NCBI GenBank assembly: GCA_947172415.1
Contig: OX359196.1
Span: forward strand, 1,304,501 to 1,368,500
Length of the DNA: 64,000 nucleotides
From: Chondrosia reniformis
Taxonomy: Eukaryota > Porifera > Demospongiae > Chondrillida > Chondrillidae
Reading direction: 5' to 3'
Part shown: piece after piece, positions 1 through 11,278 of the stretch
Position numbering within the stretch: the stretch's first letter is position 1
Layout: every line of letters begins with the position of its first letter
Position numbers and translations under genes: made by a program
The notes under the pieces: generated by a model
What the model was told of the DNA's origin: nothing
Database searches by the model: none
What the model saw: only the letters and a program-made list of their open reading frames with translations

Positions 1-1089
1 GCCTATGAAAACTGCTTCTTTAATGAAATGAATGAATATTCAAAGCATTTGATTAAGTTTTGTGGTCCATTTTCGCTAATCTTTCTTATTGCCTTAATTA
101 TCTTCAGTGCAAATAAATTGAAACTAAAGGTTTTTAAGTTCTCCTTAATCTCTGAAAGAGCTGTACCCGTTCTTGCAACCTTGATGATAGTAACTTACTA
201 TTTCATTATTGGCAATGTATGTGACTCCTTGCGATCCACTACCATTTACACATTATCTCAAAATGAATCTATAACTGTGACTAAACACTGGCTATATCAA
301 CCTGCTCTAAAGTACTTTGAAATGAAGCATTTAGGTTTGGCAATGTTTGCATTGCTGTTAACTCTCCTGTATGCTCTTCCCCTCACTGTGATCGTACTCT
401 TTGGAGATATTCTGAAAAGAAAATTAATCCGCTTTATATGGTTCAGTCATTTCATTGATGCATTTTATGCACCATATCGCTGGCCATTTGGGTTCTGGTT
501 AGGAGTACGTCTATTGCTTAGAGTAATTTTGGTTATTCCACGAGGAATGCTTTCCGAACACAGATATGCCCTCTTTGTAGCATTCGTAATGATAATATTC
601 TTGGCAGTACAAACATGTATAAAACCATTCCACAGTGGAAGGAGTCATCATGATGAGTCAAAAGATTATGACGAACACCACAAATCCCTTTGGAGAAAAA
701 GGATAAATAAGATTATAAAGTGGTGCACCAACCCTCTCTTTCTTGATGGTCTCCTCCAGTTAAATGCTATTCTTGTCAGTATTGCTATCTCCAGTAGGTT
801 ACCACAACATTTGAACACAGTGGCTTGCGTATTATCTGCGACTTTTGCTGGTATACACATTACCTTAATTTTTGCATACCATGGATACATGTACTTTCCT
901 ATTCCAAAGTGTATCAAAAGAAAATGGAAGAGTTTCAAACAAAAACTTCCAAGATTAAAAACACAAAAAGATAATGATTGCACCAATGAAATTGACTCTG
1001 TGGAGAATATTCCATTTAGGTATTTGGATTTTAATGAAGCTGACACTTCAGAAGAACGAGATATTATAGATCTAGACAGATCCACTTAA
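1..1089 (+). CDS. Paralog A1, C-terminal part of a multipass beta-helix receptor-like protein (5' end outside window)
   Basis: The reading frame is open from base 1 and ends at TAA 1087-1089, giving about 362 residues. They match the last third of A2 and A3, starting at the AYENCFF segment between the second and third hydrophobic segments. Visible parts are: a hydrophobic segment after [19 protein letters not shown]; a long hydrophobic stretch ending in TVIVLFGDIL; the family signature [20 protein letters not shown]; two or three more hydrophobic segments; the HGYMYFPIPKC motif; and an acidic tail with NIPFRYLDFNEAD. The ectodomain, first membrane segment and start codon lie before the window. 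Function is unknown. At the protein level the tail is closer to A3 than to A2. The stop codon is intact, unlike in A3. A start at the internal ATG (28) is not credible because homology continues upstream of it. Confidence 0.9.
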   Translation, partial: AYENCFFNEMNEYSKHLIKFCGPFSLIFLIALIIFSANKLKLKVFKFSLISERAVPVLATLMIVTYYFIIGNVCDSLRSTTIYTLSQNESITVTKHWLYQPALKYFEMKHLGLAMFALLLTLLYALPLTVIVLFGDILKRKLIRFIWFSHFIDAFYAPYRWPFGFWLGVRLLLRVILVIPRGMLSEHRYALFVAFVMIIFLAVQTCIKPFHSGRSHHDESKDYDEHHKSLWRKRINKIIKWCTNPLFLDGLLQLNAILVSIAISSRLPQHLNTVACVLSATFAGIHITLIFAYHGYMYFPIPKCIKRKWKSFKQKLPRLKTQKDNDCTNEIDSVENIPFRYLDFNEADTSEERDIIDLDRST

Positions 1090-4000
1090 TTTGATGGGAG
1101 TCCTCGAGTAATATTTAGAAACTATTTCATGCATGCCAATAGAAATTCAAACACATATACATGTAACATGTATGACATGATTTCGTATAATATGATTTCA
1201 AGCTGTTTTGTATATGTATATTATATTGTAGAAATAATTGATAATTCATTATTATATGTACATAAAATTTAAACTTGAAACAAGACAGTGATATGCATAT
1301 GGTATAGGACTATCTATACTGAAACTTAAGTGACTTAACAGTATGCACATCATGATCACTTGTCATTAAATTAAGGGAATCATGATTGCTTGTATAATCT
1401 AAGTATATAGCTGTACATCGAAACTAAACTAATATGTATTAGTGAATTCGAAGTGATGAAGTATTAAACACATAAGCCTCAAAAATGATTAGAACTGTAA
1501 CATTTTCAGTATTGTATTTTGATAAGTACTTACCGAATTAGGCAAGTCAACTGATTAAGTATTAATTTGAAAAAAAATTATCTTGTAATTGGTTGAAACA
1601 CAGTGCATTGCTAATTAATTTACTAATTGATCCCACATGCTTGACTGTAAGAAATTAGAACTAATATTGATATGTAAAAAGATTGCCAAATTTGGTTTGG
1701 AAGAGTTATAATCACACAACCTTGCTAAGATTTTACAAAATTCACATAACATCACTATTCAAACCAATGTTTAAACATTCAGGTATGCAAATCACTCTAT
1801 AATAATCCAATATAGCTATGTATAAGTGATGTCAATGTTTAGGCAACACTATAAAAGCTAATAGCTACAGGTAGCATGAGTGTGAGACAAGTAGAAGGAA
1901 ATAAAGCAACTTGAATCCTAAATGGAAACGTTCGTATGTTATATTCAACTTCTTGCCTGAACCCTTTTTGATCAGTATACAAACTTACTGATGTAGGCCA
2001 TTGATCATATATATAGGGTATCTCTTCTTCCGCAGATTGCTTACACAAATGCAAAATGTGATCCTGCATGCTCATTCGAAATTGCATAAATAACATACAG
2101 ACAGTGATACCAATAATTTATGAACGAGCTGCCTGTGTAGCTACATATATATACTGCTACAGGCTGAGGTATATAAATAACATCTTTCTCTGCAATGATA
2201 AATAGATAATTCAAAGGTGGATGCTTGACTTAAGTTATGAAAATATATAAATTGAACTCTATGGGGAGCCTGAAAAGTAAGCTGCAGGGTAGACTCATCA
2301 CTGATCCAAGCTTCTCGTTTACTAGTAAAGTAAACTGCACAATAACAGGGAACTTCTGTATAGATAGACTATATGTAATATAGCATGAATATTTGCATAT
2401 CTTTTGAAAGGACCTAAAGATGCTCTAAAAGTCGAAAGGTGATCCTTTCAAAAGATAAGTTCGAAGCAATTAGAAGGAATCTTTACTCTAATATTTGCAT
2501 ATTTTAATTTTGTTATGCTAACAATGTGTTGGACTGCCCTAATGTTATGAGTTATGTAAATATACATTCTACATATACAAGCAATAATTGGGATATACTG
2601 CAAACAATATTAATGTACGAGACTACACATCACTGGGTTATTGCTACTTTCACTGTATAATCAATGTCATGCTTTGGAGTTGTTTAAAGTCTTAATCGAC
2701 TAAAATTGTTCATCCCCATACTATGTGACCGTTTAAGACACCATGTCCATTTTCTGTGGGAGGGGTTGATTGAAACTGCTATTGATTAGATCATAATAAC
2801 CTGAATAGGAGAAAGGGTAAGTTTATTCATAGGAACAATAAAACTGTACAATATTTGTTTTCTAAAGAACTGATACAATTAGACAATGATACAAATTTAT
2901 AGTGAAATCAAATTGCAAGAAATCAAAAACACAAAGTTACTGCTACCCAATAAGCCATTCATTGATTGTCTGCCAATTGGTCCAAAGGATGTGTTGTAAC
3001 TGGTTTAAGGAATGATTCTACAAGTCTTACAAGTATACAGTCTATATAATATATGACTCACTGGTTGCTTTAATTTGGATTAATTTCCATACCTATAAAC
3101 ATACAGTATTAGCTGACAGCTATTACAGTAAAAACCAGTATTATAATGGACATATTAATCTCTGATAAGTTTCATTTTTAGTCTTTTAGAGCATTTGAAG
3201 ATGTAGTTTGGCTTCTAAGAGATGCTGATTGTTTTGACCCTTGGGTTCATCTTTATAGTGACTGATGAACTGAAATGTTTGACATCTTCGGATACTCCAA
3301 TACCAAAGATGAACCATATGCATAAGATAAGTTGGAAGAAATAACTATAATCTATTAATATGATTATATTGTAAACTTACGTACATGTGCTTGGTATATG
3401 ATGAGACTTTAAGATCACTTTTGATATCCTAAAGTCCTCCTATTCCTTTTCATTGTATGTAGTCATGCATATAATTTGCTGATAAAAAAACTACAATTGA
3501 TTTCGACTTGAGGGTACATACATACTTATATATATATATTGGCAGATATACAGTATGTCACCCAAACATCAATTCAATATGTATAGTACATATATGACAC
3601 TATGCAAAGCAGCTGACGCAACTAGTTAATGTCGCATGCACAGGATGTAACACCTTTTAATAACACACCTACGTATATATCTTCCAATATATATATATAT
3701 GTGTATGTAAACAAGGGCACTTTTATAAAGTATTAATTAAGAAGTGTTATATTATCACGAAGTGACATTCTAGGTTGGCTATTAGACATTGTAAAGATAA
3801 TTCACTCGATTCCAACCAAATGATTCACAATAGATCATTACTAACATTTCAGCCACATACTGTGGCCTTCCAAGTATAATATTACCACTGTGTGTTATAT
3901 TGTAGTGTTATAGTGTTATATATATTGCACATTCAGTGTTATATTGCATTATATTACCAGTAGACTTAACAGTATATATATATATGTACATCATGATCAC

Positions 4001-4526
4001 TTGTCATTAAATTAATGGAATCATGATTGCTTGTATAATCTACGTATATAGCTGTACATCGAAACTAAACTAATATGTATTAGTGAATTCGAAGTGATGA
4101 AGTATTAAACACATAAGCCTCAAAAATGAGTAGAACATTCAATTATCACCTTCACTTTGCGTATAAAAAAGGGTGCTTGCCTTGTACACACATCATTAAC
4201 ACTGATAAAGACCCCAGGATTGGGGTCGAAACGTTTGATTCATTGACAAGATCCATTTGTCCAATTCAGCCCAGCTAGTGTGATACCGAAAGATTTGAAA
4301 TCCTATTGTTATGAATGAAATATATACTAATACAGTATGTGAATGCTATAAATGAAGTATACAGTATATACAAAGCATAAAACTGAATCTACATTTTATA
4401 TCAGCATGCATAGTATACGTACGTACATATGTACATATATAATACAGGAACAATTCACTGAACCATTCGATTTATGCCTGGTAAAGAGTAAGCAATTTTC
4501 GTTACTGCCAACCAAGGTAATAACCG
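1090..4526. other. Intergenic region A1-A2, no gene seen
   Basis: AT-rich, without a convincing coding frame. It contains a hairpin-type element at about 2397-2492 (two arms with CTCTAAAAGTCGAAAGG and GATCCTTTCAAAAGATAAG) and a second at about 3160-3345 with GACCCTTGGGTTCATC and CCAAAGATGAACC arms. A CTGATAA ... CGAAACG element lies at 4201-4235, just after a TATAAAA-like stretch near 4161. The TATAAAA could be promoter material for A2 or part of the repeat; the sequence does not decide. Short ORFs at 1839-2096 and 4352-4597 have no family resemblance and are taken as chance. Confidence 0.7.
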
Positions 4527-7500
4527 ATGGAAAAGTACTTCTTCCTCAAGATTATTTTTCTTATTGTCTCCTGCAAATTGCAATTGTCAGATTGTAGAAA
4601 TCACACATTTTGGGTGACGCCTATGACTGGTCAAAACTGTCACAACAGAACACCATGTAACACAACTGCTGAATACTACCAACAGAATAACAGCATCTTC
4701 TCAACATCAAACAGTACGTGGATATTTCTTAACGGAACACACGAATTCAAGACTAATATGGGTGTAATTAGTTCAACTGAACATGTGACCTTTAAGGGTG
4801 AGTACCCAGACTGTTGTCTTGTACACATAAGAACTATACGTGTTTGGGTTTACCTCAACCATGGCCAGTTTATTGGGTTTGAAAATTTACATTTTGCAGC
4901 TGACAGTGATACATGGACCAGGTTTATTGTAGTTAATAATACTAATGGTTTGACATTCTCCAATGTGCACTTGCAAGGAGGAAACATCCATTTAATTTTA
5001 ATAGATAGCTACATTGAAATTTGGAATTGTTCATTCAGTTACACTTATATGAGACTAGAATCCATGGCATCAGTGGTATCTGAAATAATTGATGAAAGTA
5101 TGAGAAATATAATAATGCAAATTGTTGAATGTTTCTTCCGAAATTCAACTATGGAAATATTAGGTGATGGCCATTGGGACTGGCGGACTGATGGGTATGG
5201 AGCATTTTATTTTCAACCCGGAAGAAAGATCCTCACAGCAGCTGTAGCAATCCACAACTGTACTTTTGTTGGAGACAATCACCAATCGACTGCCTTAACA
5301 ATAAGGTCTTTATCTATTCCAATCTTGCTGTCTGAAACTAAGATTGTGAATTATTCCACTGCTGCCATTATGTGTGAGGATGCTATGATACACTTCAAAG
5401 GAAAAAATTGGATTGACAATAATGGAAACAGAGCTAGAGAGATATTACCCTATGGCAACTTTTATGATTCGGAAATTTTTGGATCAATATTCTTGAAAAC
5501 ATCTGTTATTCTGATTCAACAGAATTCAAAGCTACAAATAAGCAACAATTATAATTGGGTAGGGTACGATTGGTTTAATATGTTTCCTTACCAGGGTACC
5601 TGCCCATTATTCCTGGTCAATAGCAGCCTAGAATTGTTAAATATATATGAAGTGGAAAATGAATTCAATGGATCCATTGAATTTACTAACAATACAATAT
5701 TCAGAGGAGGGGGGAATCAGATATTCAATGGGTACTTATCAAAATGCTTGCCTGAAACATCAAACAATACAGCAGCTATTCCAAATATAACTACATTGAA
5801 AGATATCCTACATTTATCATCATGGACTTCAAGAGATATCTCCTCACCACCTCATGGATTATGTCTCTGCAATGATAGTGATTTGGGAAATAGACAACTC
5901 TGGGATTGCAACGAGTACACCAATTTTACTATATATGGAGGGTTAGATTTCACCATATATATTACTCTAATTGGAGATTTAAACCTTGCAGTAAATGATT
6001 TTGTTGATCTATCATATAAAATAGGAATTAATTCCTATGACAGAAGTAATCAATTATATGTACATGGAGAATGTTATCCAATGCAATTTGATGGGCAGAT
6101 CTATAGGGGGAGTGAAGCAAGCTTTAGAAATGGAAAGAAGCATTTGAAAACAGTGCAAGTCAACTTTTATGAATGCCCCCTTGGTTTCAAACAACATCTA
6201 TTAAATACAAGCCTCTCACCTACTTGTTTATGTGATGATTTTCTAAACGATCATGGATTTAGCTGTACTATCAGGCACAGTGGATTTAAGTTCCAGCAAA
6301 GCAGAGATGACTACTGGATCCATTATGATTTGGATACTCTGACATTCAGTGATCACTGTCCATCTTTCTTTTGCAACAATCAGCTCAAGGAGAAAGGAAT
6401 AGTTTTCAAAAGTAGTAATCTACGTATATCTCCTGCACAACAGTGTAATGGTGATAATAAACGCTTGGGTATACTCTGTAGCGAGTGCCCACCAGGACAC
6501 AGCTCCACTTTTGGTGGTCAAAGATGTAGGTGTTGCAAAGATCTTTGGTATCTTATGCTTTTGTTGGTTGGTGGCTTTGATCTGCTAATGTTATTTCTAT
6601 TCCTTCTCTTTAATTTTACAATTGTTTACCAAACCACCATCGGCATTGCTCTTTATGCTAATGTTTTGTACATGTATGATGACTTTTTCTTAAAACATTC
6701 CAGACACTTTGCTTACAAATTCATTGCAACTCTTAATTTAAGATTTGCCTATGAAAACTGCTTCTTTAATGAAATGAATGAATATTCAAAGCATTTGATT
6801 AAGTTTTGTGGTCCATTTTCGCTAATCTTTCTTATTGCCTTAATTATCTTCAGTGCAAATAAATTGAAACTAAAGGTTTTTAAGTTCTCCTTAATCTCTG
6901 AAAGAGCTGTACCCGTTCTTGCAACCTTGATGATAGTAACTTACTATTTCATTATTGGCAATGTATGTGACTCCTTGCGATCCACTACCATTTACACATT
7001 ATCTCAAAATGAATCTATAACTGTGACTAAACACTGGCTATATCAACCTGCTCTAAAGTACTTTGAAATGAAGCATTTAGGTTTGGCAATGTTTGCATTG
7101 CTGTTAACTCTCCTGTATGCTTTTCCCCTCACTGTGACAGTACTCTTTGGAGATATTCTGAAAAGAAAATTAATCCGCTTTATATGGTTCAGTCATTTCA
7201 TTGATGCATTTTATGCACCATATCGCTGGCCATTTGGGTTCTGGTTAGGAGTACGCCTATTGCTTAGAGTAATTTTGGTTATTCCACGAGGAATGCTTTC
7301 CGAACACAGATATGCCCTCTTTGTAGCATTCGTAATGATAATATTCTTGGCAGTACAAACATACATAAAACCATTCCACAGTGGAAGGAGCCATCATGAT
7401 GAGTCAAAAGATTATGACGAACACCACAAATCCCTTTGGAGAAAAAGAATGAATAAGATTATTAAGTGGTGCACCAACCCTCTCTTTCTTGATGGTCTCC

Positions 7501-7835
7501 TCCAGTTAAATGCTATTCTTGTCAGTATTGCTATCTCCAGTAGGTTATCACAACATTTGAACACAGTAGCTTGCGTATTATCTACAACTTTTGCTGGTAT
7601 ACACATTACCTTAATTTTTGCATACCATGGATACATGTTCTTTCCTATTCCAAAGTGTATCAAAAGAAAATGGAAGAGTTTCAAACAAAAACTTCCAAAA
7701 TTAAAAGCACAAAAAGGTAATGATTGCTCCAATGAAATTGACTCTGTGGAGAATATTCCATTTAGGTATTTGAATTTTAATGAAGCTGACACTTCAGAAG
7801 AACGAGATATTATAGATCTAGACAGATCCACTTAA
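4527..7835 (+). CDS. Paralog A2, intronless multipass receptor-like glycoprotein, 1102 aa
   Basis: One uninterrupted frame from ATG 4527 to TAA. Residues 1-24 are a signal peptide (basic start, then FFLKIIFLIVSC). Residues 25 to about 660 are an extracellular region rich in N-x-S/T sites with repeated short strand-like segments, suggestive of a right-handed beta helix. It opens with the family motif PCNTTAEYY followed by FSTSNSTWIFLNGTH. A DISSPPHGLCLC/LWDCNE block sits near residue 440. A cysteine module with LGILCSECPPGHSSTFGG lies just before the membrane. Hydrophobic segments lie near residues 673-699, 702-720, 757-779, 793-812, 849-875, 899-920, 928-947, 989-1006 and 1013-1040. [20 protein letters not shown] lies near residues 890-903. 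The tail carries NIPFRYLNFNEAD and is acidic. Function unknown; a surface receptor or channel-like protein is inference. It is nearly identical to A3 over the first ~750 residues but differs at many sites in the last third. Confidence 0.93.
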   Translation: MEKYFFLKIIFLIVSCKLQLSDCRNHTFWVTPMTGQNCHNRTPCNTTAEYYQQNNSIFSTSNSTWIFLNGTHEFKTNMGVISSTEHVTFKGEYPDCCLVHIRTIRVWVYLNHGQFIGFENLHFAADSDTWTRFIVVNNTNGLTFSNVHLQGGNIHLILIDSYIEIWNCSFSYTYMRLESMASVVSEIIDESMRNIIMQIVECFFRNSTMEILGDGHWDWRTDGYGAFYFQPGRKILTAAVAIHNCTFVGDNHQSTALTIRSLSIPILLSETKIVNYSTAAIMCEDAMIHFKGKNWIDNNGNRAREILPYGNFYDSEIFGSIFLKTSVILIQQNSKLQISNNYNWVGYDWFNMFPYQGTCPLFLVNSSLELLNIYEVENEFNGSIEFTNNTIFRGGGNQIFNGYLSKCLPETSNNTAAIPNITTLKDILHLSSWTSRDISSPPHGLCLCNDSDLGNRQLWDCNEYTNFTIYGGLDFTIYITLIGDLNLAVNDFVDLSYKIGINSYDRSNQLYVHGECYPMQFDGQIYRGSEASFRNGKKHLKTVQVNFYECPLGFKQHLLNTSLSPTCLCDDFLNDHGFSCTIRHSGFKFQQSRDDYWIHYDLDTLTFSDHCPSFFCNNQLKEKGIVFKSSNLRISPAQQCNGDNKRLGILCSECPPGHSSTFGGQRCRCCKDLWYLMLLLVGGFDLLMLFLFLLFNFTIVYQTTIGIALYANVLYMYDDFFLKHSRHFAYKFIATLNLRFAYENCFFNEMNEYSKHLIKFCGPFSLIFLIALIIFSANKLKLKVFKFSLISERAVPVLATLMIVTYYFIIGNVCDSLRSTTIYTLSQNESITVTKHWLYQPALKYFEMKHLGLAMFALLLTLLYAFPLTVTVLFGDILKRKLIRFIWFSHFIDAFYAPYRWPFGFWLGVRLLLRVILVIPRGMLSEHRYALFVAFVMIIFLAVQTYIKPFHSGRSHHDESKDYDEHHKSLWRKRMNKIIKWCTNPLFLDGLLQLNAILVSIAISSRLSQHLNTVACVLSTTFAGIHITLIFAYHGYMFFPIPKCIKRKWKSFKQKLPKLKAQKGNDCSNEIDSVENIPFRYLNFNEADTSEERDIIDLDRST

Positions 7836-10800
7836 TTTGACGGGAGTCCTCGAGTAATATTTAGATACTATTTCATGCCTCCCAATAGAAATTCAAACAC
7901 ATATACATGTAACATGTATAACATGATTTCGTATAATATGATTTCAAGCTGTTTTGTATATGTATATTATATTGTAGAAATAATTGATAATTCATTATTA
8001 TATATACGTACATAAAATTTAAGCTTGAAACAAGACAGTGATATGCATATGGTATAGGACTATCTATACTGAAACTTAAGTGACTTAACAGTATGCACAT
8101 CATGATCACTTGTCATTAAATTAATGGAATCATGATTGCTTGTATAATCTAAGTATATAGCTGTACATCGAAACTAAACTAATATGTATTAGTGAATTCG
8201 AAGTGATGAAGTATTAAACACATAAGCCTCAAAAATGATTAGAACTGTAACATTTTCAGTATTGTATTTTGATAAGTACTTACCGAATTAGGCAAGTCAA
8301 CGGATTAAGTATTAATTTGAAAAAAATTTATCTTGTAATTGGTTGAAACACAGTGCATTGCTAATTAATTTACTAATTGATCCCACATGCTTGACTGTAA
8401 GAAATTAGAACTAATATTGATATGCAAAAAGATTGCCAAATTTGGTTTGGAAGAGTTATATATAATCACACAACCTTGCCAAGATTTTACAAAATTCACA
8501 TAACATCACTATTCAAACCAATGTTTAAACATGCAGGCATGCAAATCACTCTATAATAATCCAATATAGCTATGTATAAGTGATGTCAATGTTTAGGCAA
8601 CACTAAAAGCTAATAGCTACAGGTAGTACGAATGTGAGACAAGTAGAAGGAAATAAAGCAACTTGAATCTTAAATGGAAACGTTCGTATGTTATATTCAA
8701 CTTCTTGCCTGAACCCTTTTTAATCAGTATACAAACTTACTGATGTAGGCCATTGATCATATATATATAGGGTATCTCTTCTTCTGCAGATTGCTTACAC
8801 AAATGCAAAATGTGATGCCGCATGCTCATTCGAAATTGCATAAATAACATACAGACAGTGATACCAATAATTTATGAACGAGCTGCCTATATAGCTGCAT
8901 ATACTGCTACAGGCTGAGGTATATAAATAACATCTTTCTCTGCAATGATAAATAGATAATTCAAAGGTGGATGCTTGACTTACGTTATAAAAATATATAA
9001 ATTGAACTCTATGGGGAGCCTGAAAAGTAAGCTGCAGGGGTAGACTCATCACTGATCCAAGCTTCTTGTTTACTAGTAAAGTAAACTGCACAATAACAGG
9101 GAACTTCTGTATAGATAGACTATATGTAATATAGCATGAATATTTGCATATCTTTTGAAAGGACCTAAAGACGCTCTAAAAGTCGAAAGGTGATCCTTTC
9201 AAAAGATAAGTTCGAAGCAATTAGAAGGAATCTTTACTCTAATATTTGCATATTTTAATTTTGTTATGCTAACAATGTGTTGGACTGCCCTAATGTTATG
9301 AGTTATGTAAATATACATTCTACATATACAAGCAATAATTGGGATATACTGCAAACAATATTAATGTACGAGACTACACATCACTGGGGTATTGCTACTT
9401 TCACTGTATAATCAATGTCATGCTTTGGAGTTGTTTAAAGTCTTAATCGACTAAAATTGTTCATCCCCATACTATGTGACCGTTTAAGACACCATGTCCA
9501 TTTTCTGTGGGAGGGGTTGATTGAAACTGCTATTGATTAGATCATAATAACCTGAATAGGAGAAAGGGTAAGTTTATTCATAGGAACAATAAAACTGTAC
9601 AATATTTGTTTTATAAAGAACTGATACAATTAGACAATGATACAAATTTATAGTGAAATCAAATTGCAAGAAATCAAAAACACAAAGTTACTGTTACCCA
9701 ATAAGCCATTCATTGATTGTCTGCCAATTGGTCCAAAGGATGTGTTGTAACTGGTTTAAGGAATGATTCTACAAGTCTTACAAGTATACAGTCTATATAA
9801 TATATGACTCACTGGTTGCTTTAATTTGGATTAATTTCCATACCTATAAACATACAGTATTAGCTGACAGCTATTACAGTAAAAACCAGTATTATAATGG
9901 ACATATTAATCTCTGATAAGTTTCATTTTTAGTCTTTTAGAGCATTTGAAGATGTAGTTTGGCTTCTAAGAGATGCTGATTGTTTTGACCCTTGGGTTCA
10001 TCTTTATAGTGACTGATGAACTGAAATGTTTGACATCTTCGGATACTCCAATACCAAAGATGAACCATATGCATAAGATAAGTTGGAAGAAATAACTATA
10101 ATCTATTAATATGATTATATTGTAAACTTACGTACATGTGCTTGGTATATGATGAGACTTTAAGATCACTTTTGATATCCTAAAGTCCTCCTATTCCTTT
10201 TCATTGTATGTAGTCATGCATATAATTTGCTGATAAAAAAACTACAATTGATTTCGACTTGAGGGTACATACATACTTATATATATATATTGGCAGATAT
10301 ACAGTATGTCACCCAAACATCAATTCAATATGTATAGTACATATATGACACTATGCAAAGCAGCTGACGCAACTAGTTAATGTCGCATGCACAGGATGTA
10401 ACACCTTTTAATAACACACCTACGTATATATCTTCCAATATATATATATATGTGTATGTAAACAAGGGCACTTTTATATAGTATTAATTAAGAAGTGTTA
10501 TATTATCACGAAGTGACATTCTAGGTTGGCTATTAGACATTGTAAAGATAATTCACTCGATTCCAACCAAATGATTCACAATAGATCATTACTAACATTT
10601 CAGCCACATACTGTGGCCTTCCAAGTATAATATTACCACTGTGTGTTATATTGTAGTGTTATAGTGTTATATATATTGCACATTCAGTGTTATATTGCAT
10701 TATATTACCAGTAGACTTAAGAGTATATATATATATGTACATCATGATCACTTGTCATTAAATTAATGGAATCATGATTGCTTGTATAATCTACGTATAT

Positions 10801-11278
10801 AGCTGTACATCGAAACTAAACTAATATGTATTAGTGAATTCGAAGTGATGAAGTATTAAACACATAAGCCTCAAAAATGAGTAGAACATTCAATTATCAC
10901 CTTCACTTTGCGTATAAAAAAGGGTGCTTGCCTTGTACACACATCATTTACCACTGATAAAGACCCCAGGATTGGGGTCGAAACGTTTGATTCATTGACA
11001 AGATCCATTTGTCCAATTCAGCCCGGCTAGTGTGATACCGAAAGATTTGAAATCCTATTGTTATGAATTAAATATATACTAATACAGTATGTGAATGCTA
11101 TAAATGTAGTATACAGTATATACAAAGCATAAAACTGAATCTACATTTTATATCAGCATGCATAGTATACGTACGTACATATGTACATATATAATACAGG
11201 AACAATTCACTGAACCATTCGATTTATGCCTGGTAAAGAGTAAGCAATTTTCGTTACTGCCAACCAAGGTAATAACCG
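7836..11278. other. Intergenic region A2-A3, no gene seen
   Basis: This is the second copy of the 3.4 kb intergenic part of the tandem repeat, aligning end to end with 1090-4526 with only scattered changes. The same hairpin elements recur at about 9146-9240 and 9910-10095, and the CTGATAA ... CGAAACG element at about 10953-10988. Short ORFs (7873-8109, 8795-9091, 11158-11349) are not preserved as frames in all copies and are rejected as genes. Confidence 0.7.

Noticed and set aside
666..1085. Minus-strand 139-aa ORF, repeated at 7412-7831 and 14164-14583
   Set aside because: It is the antisense of the conserved A-gene tail and is preserved only because that DNA is duplicated.
4352..4597. Small ORF upstream and overlapping the start of A2 (and the 11158 copy before A3)
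   Set aside because: It overlaps the signal peptide in another frame, is not the same length in the two copies, and has no recognisable domain. It could be an upstream ORF but nothing supports it.
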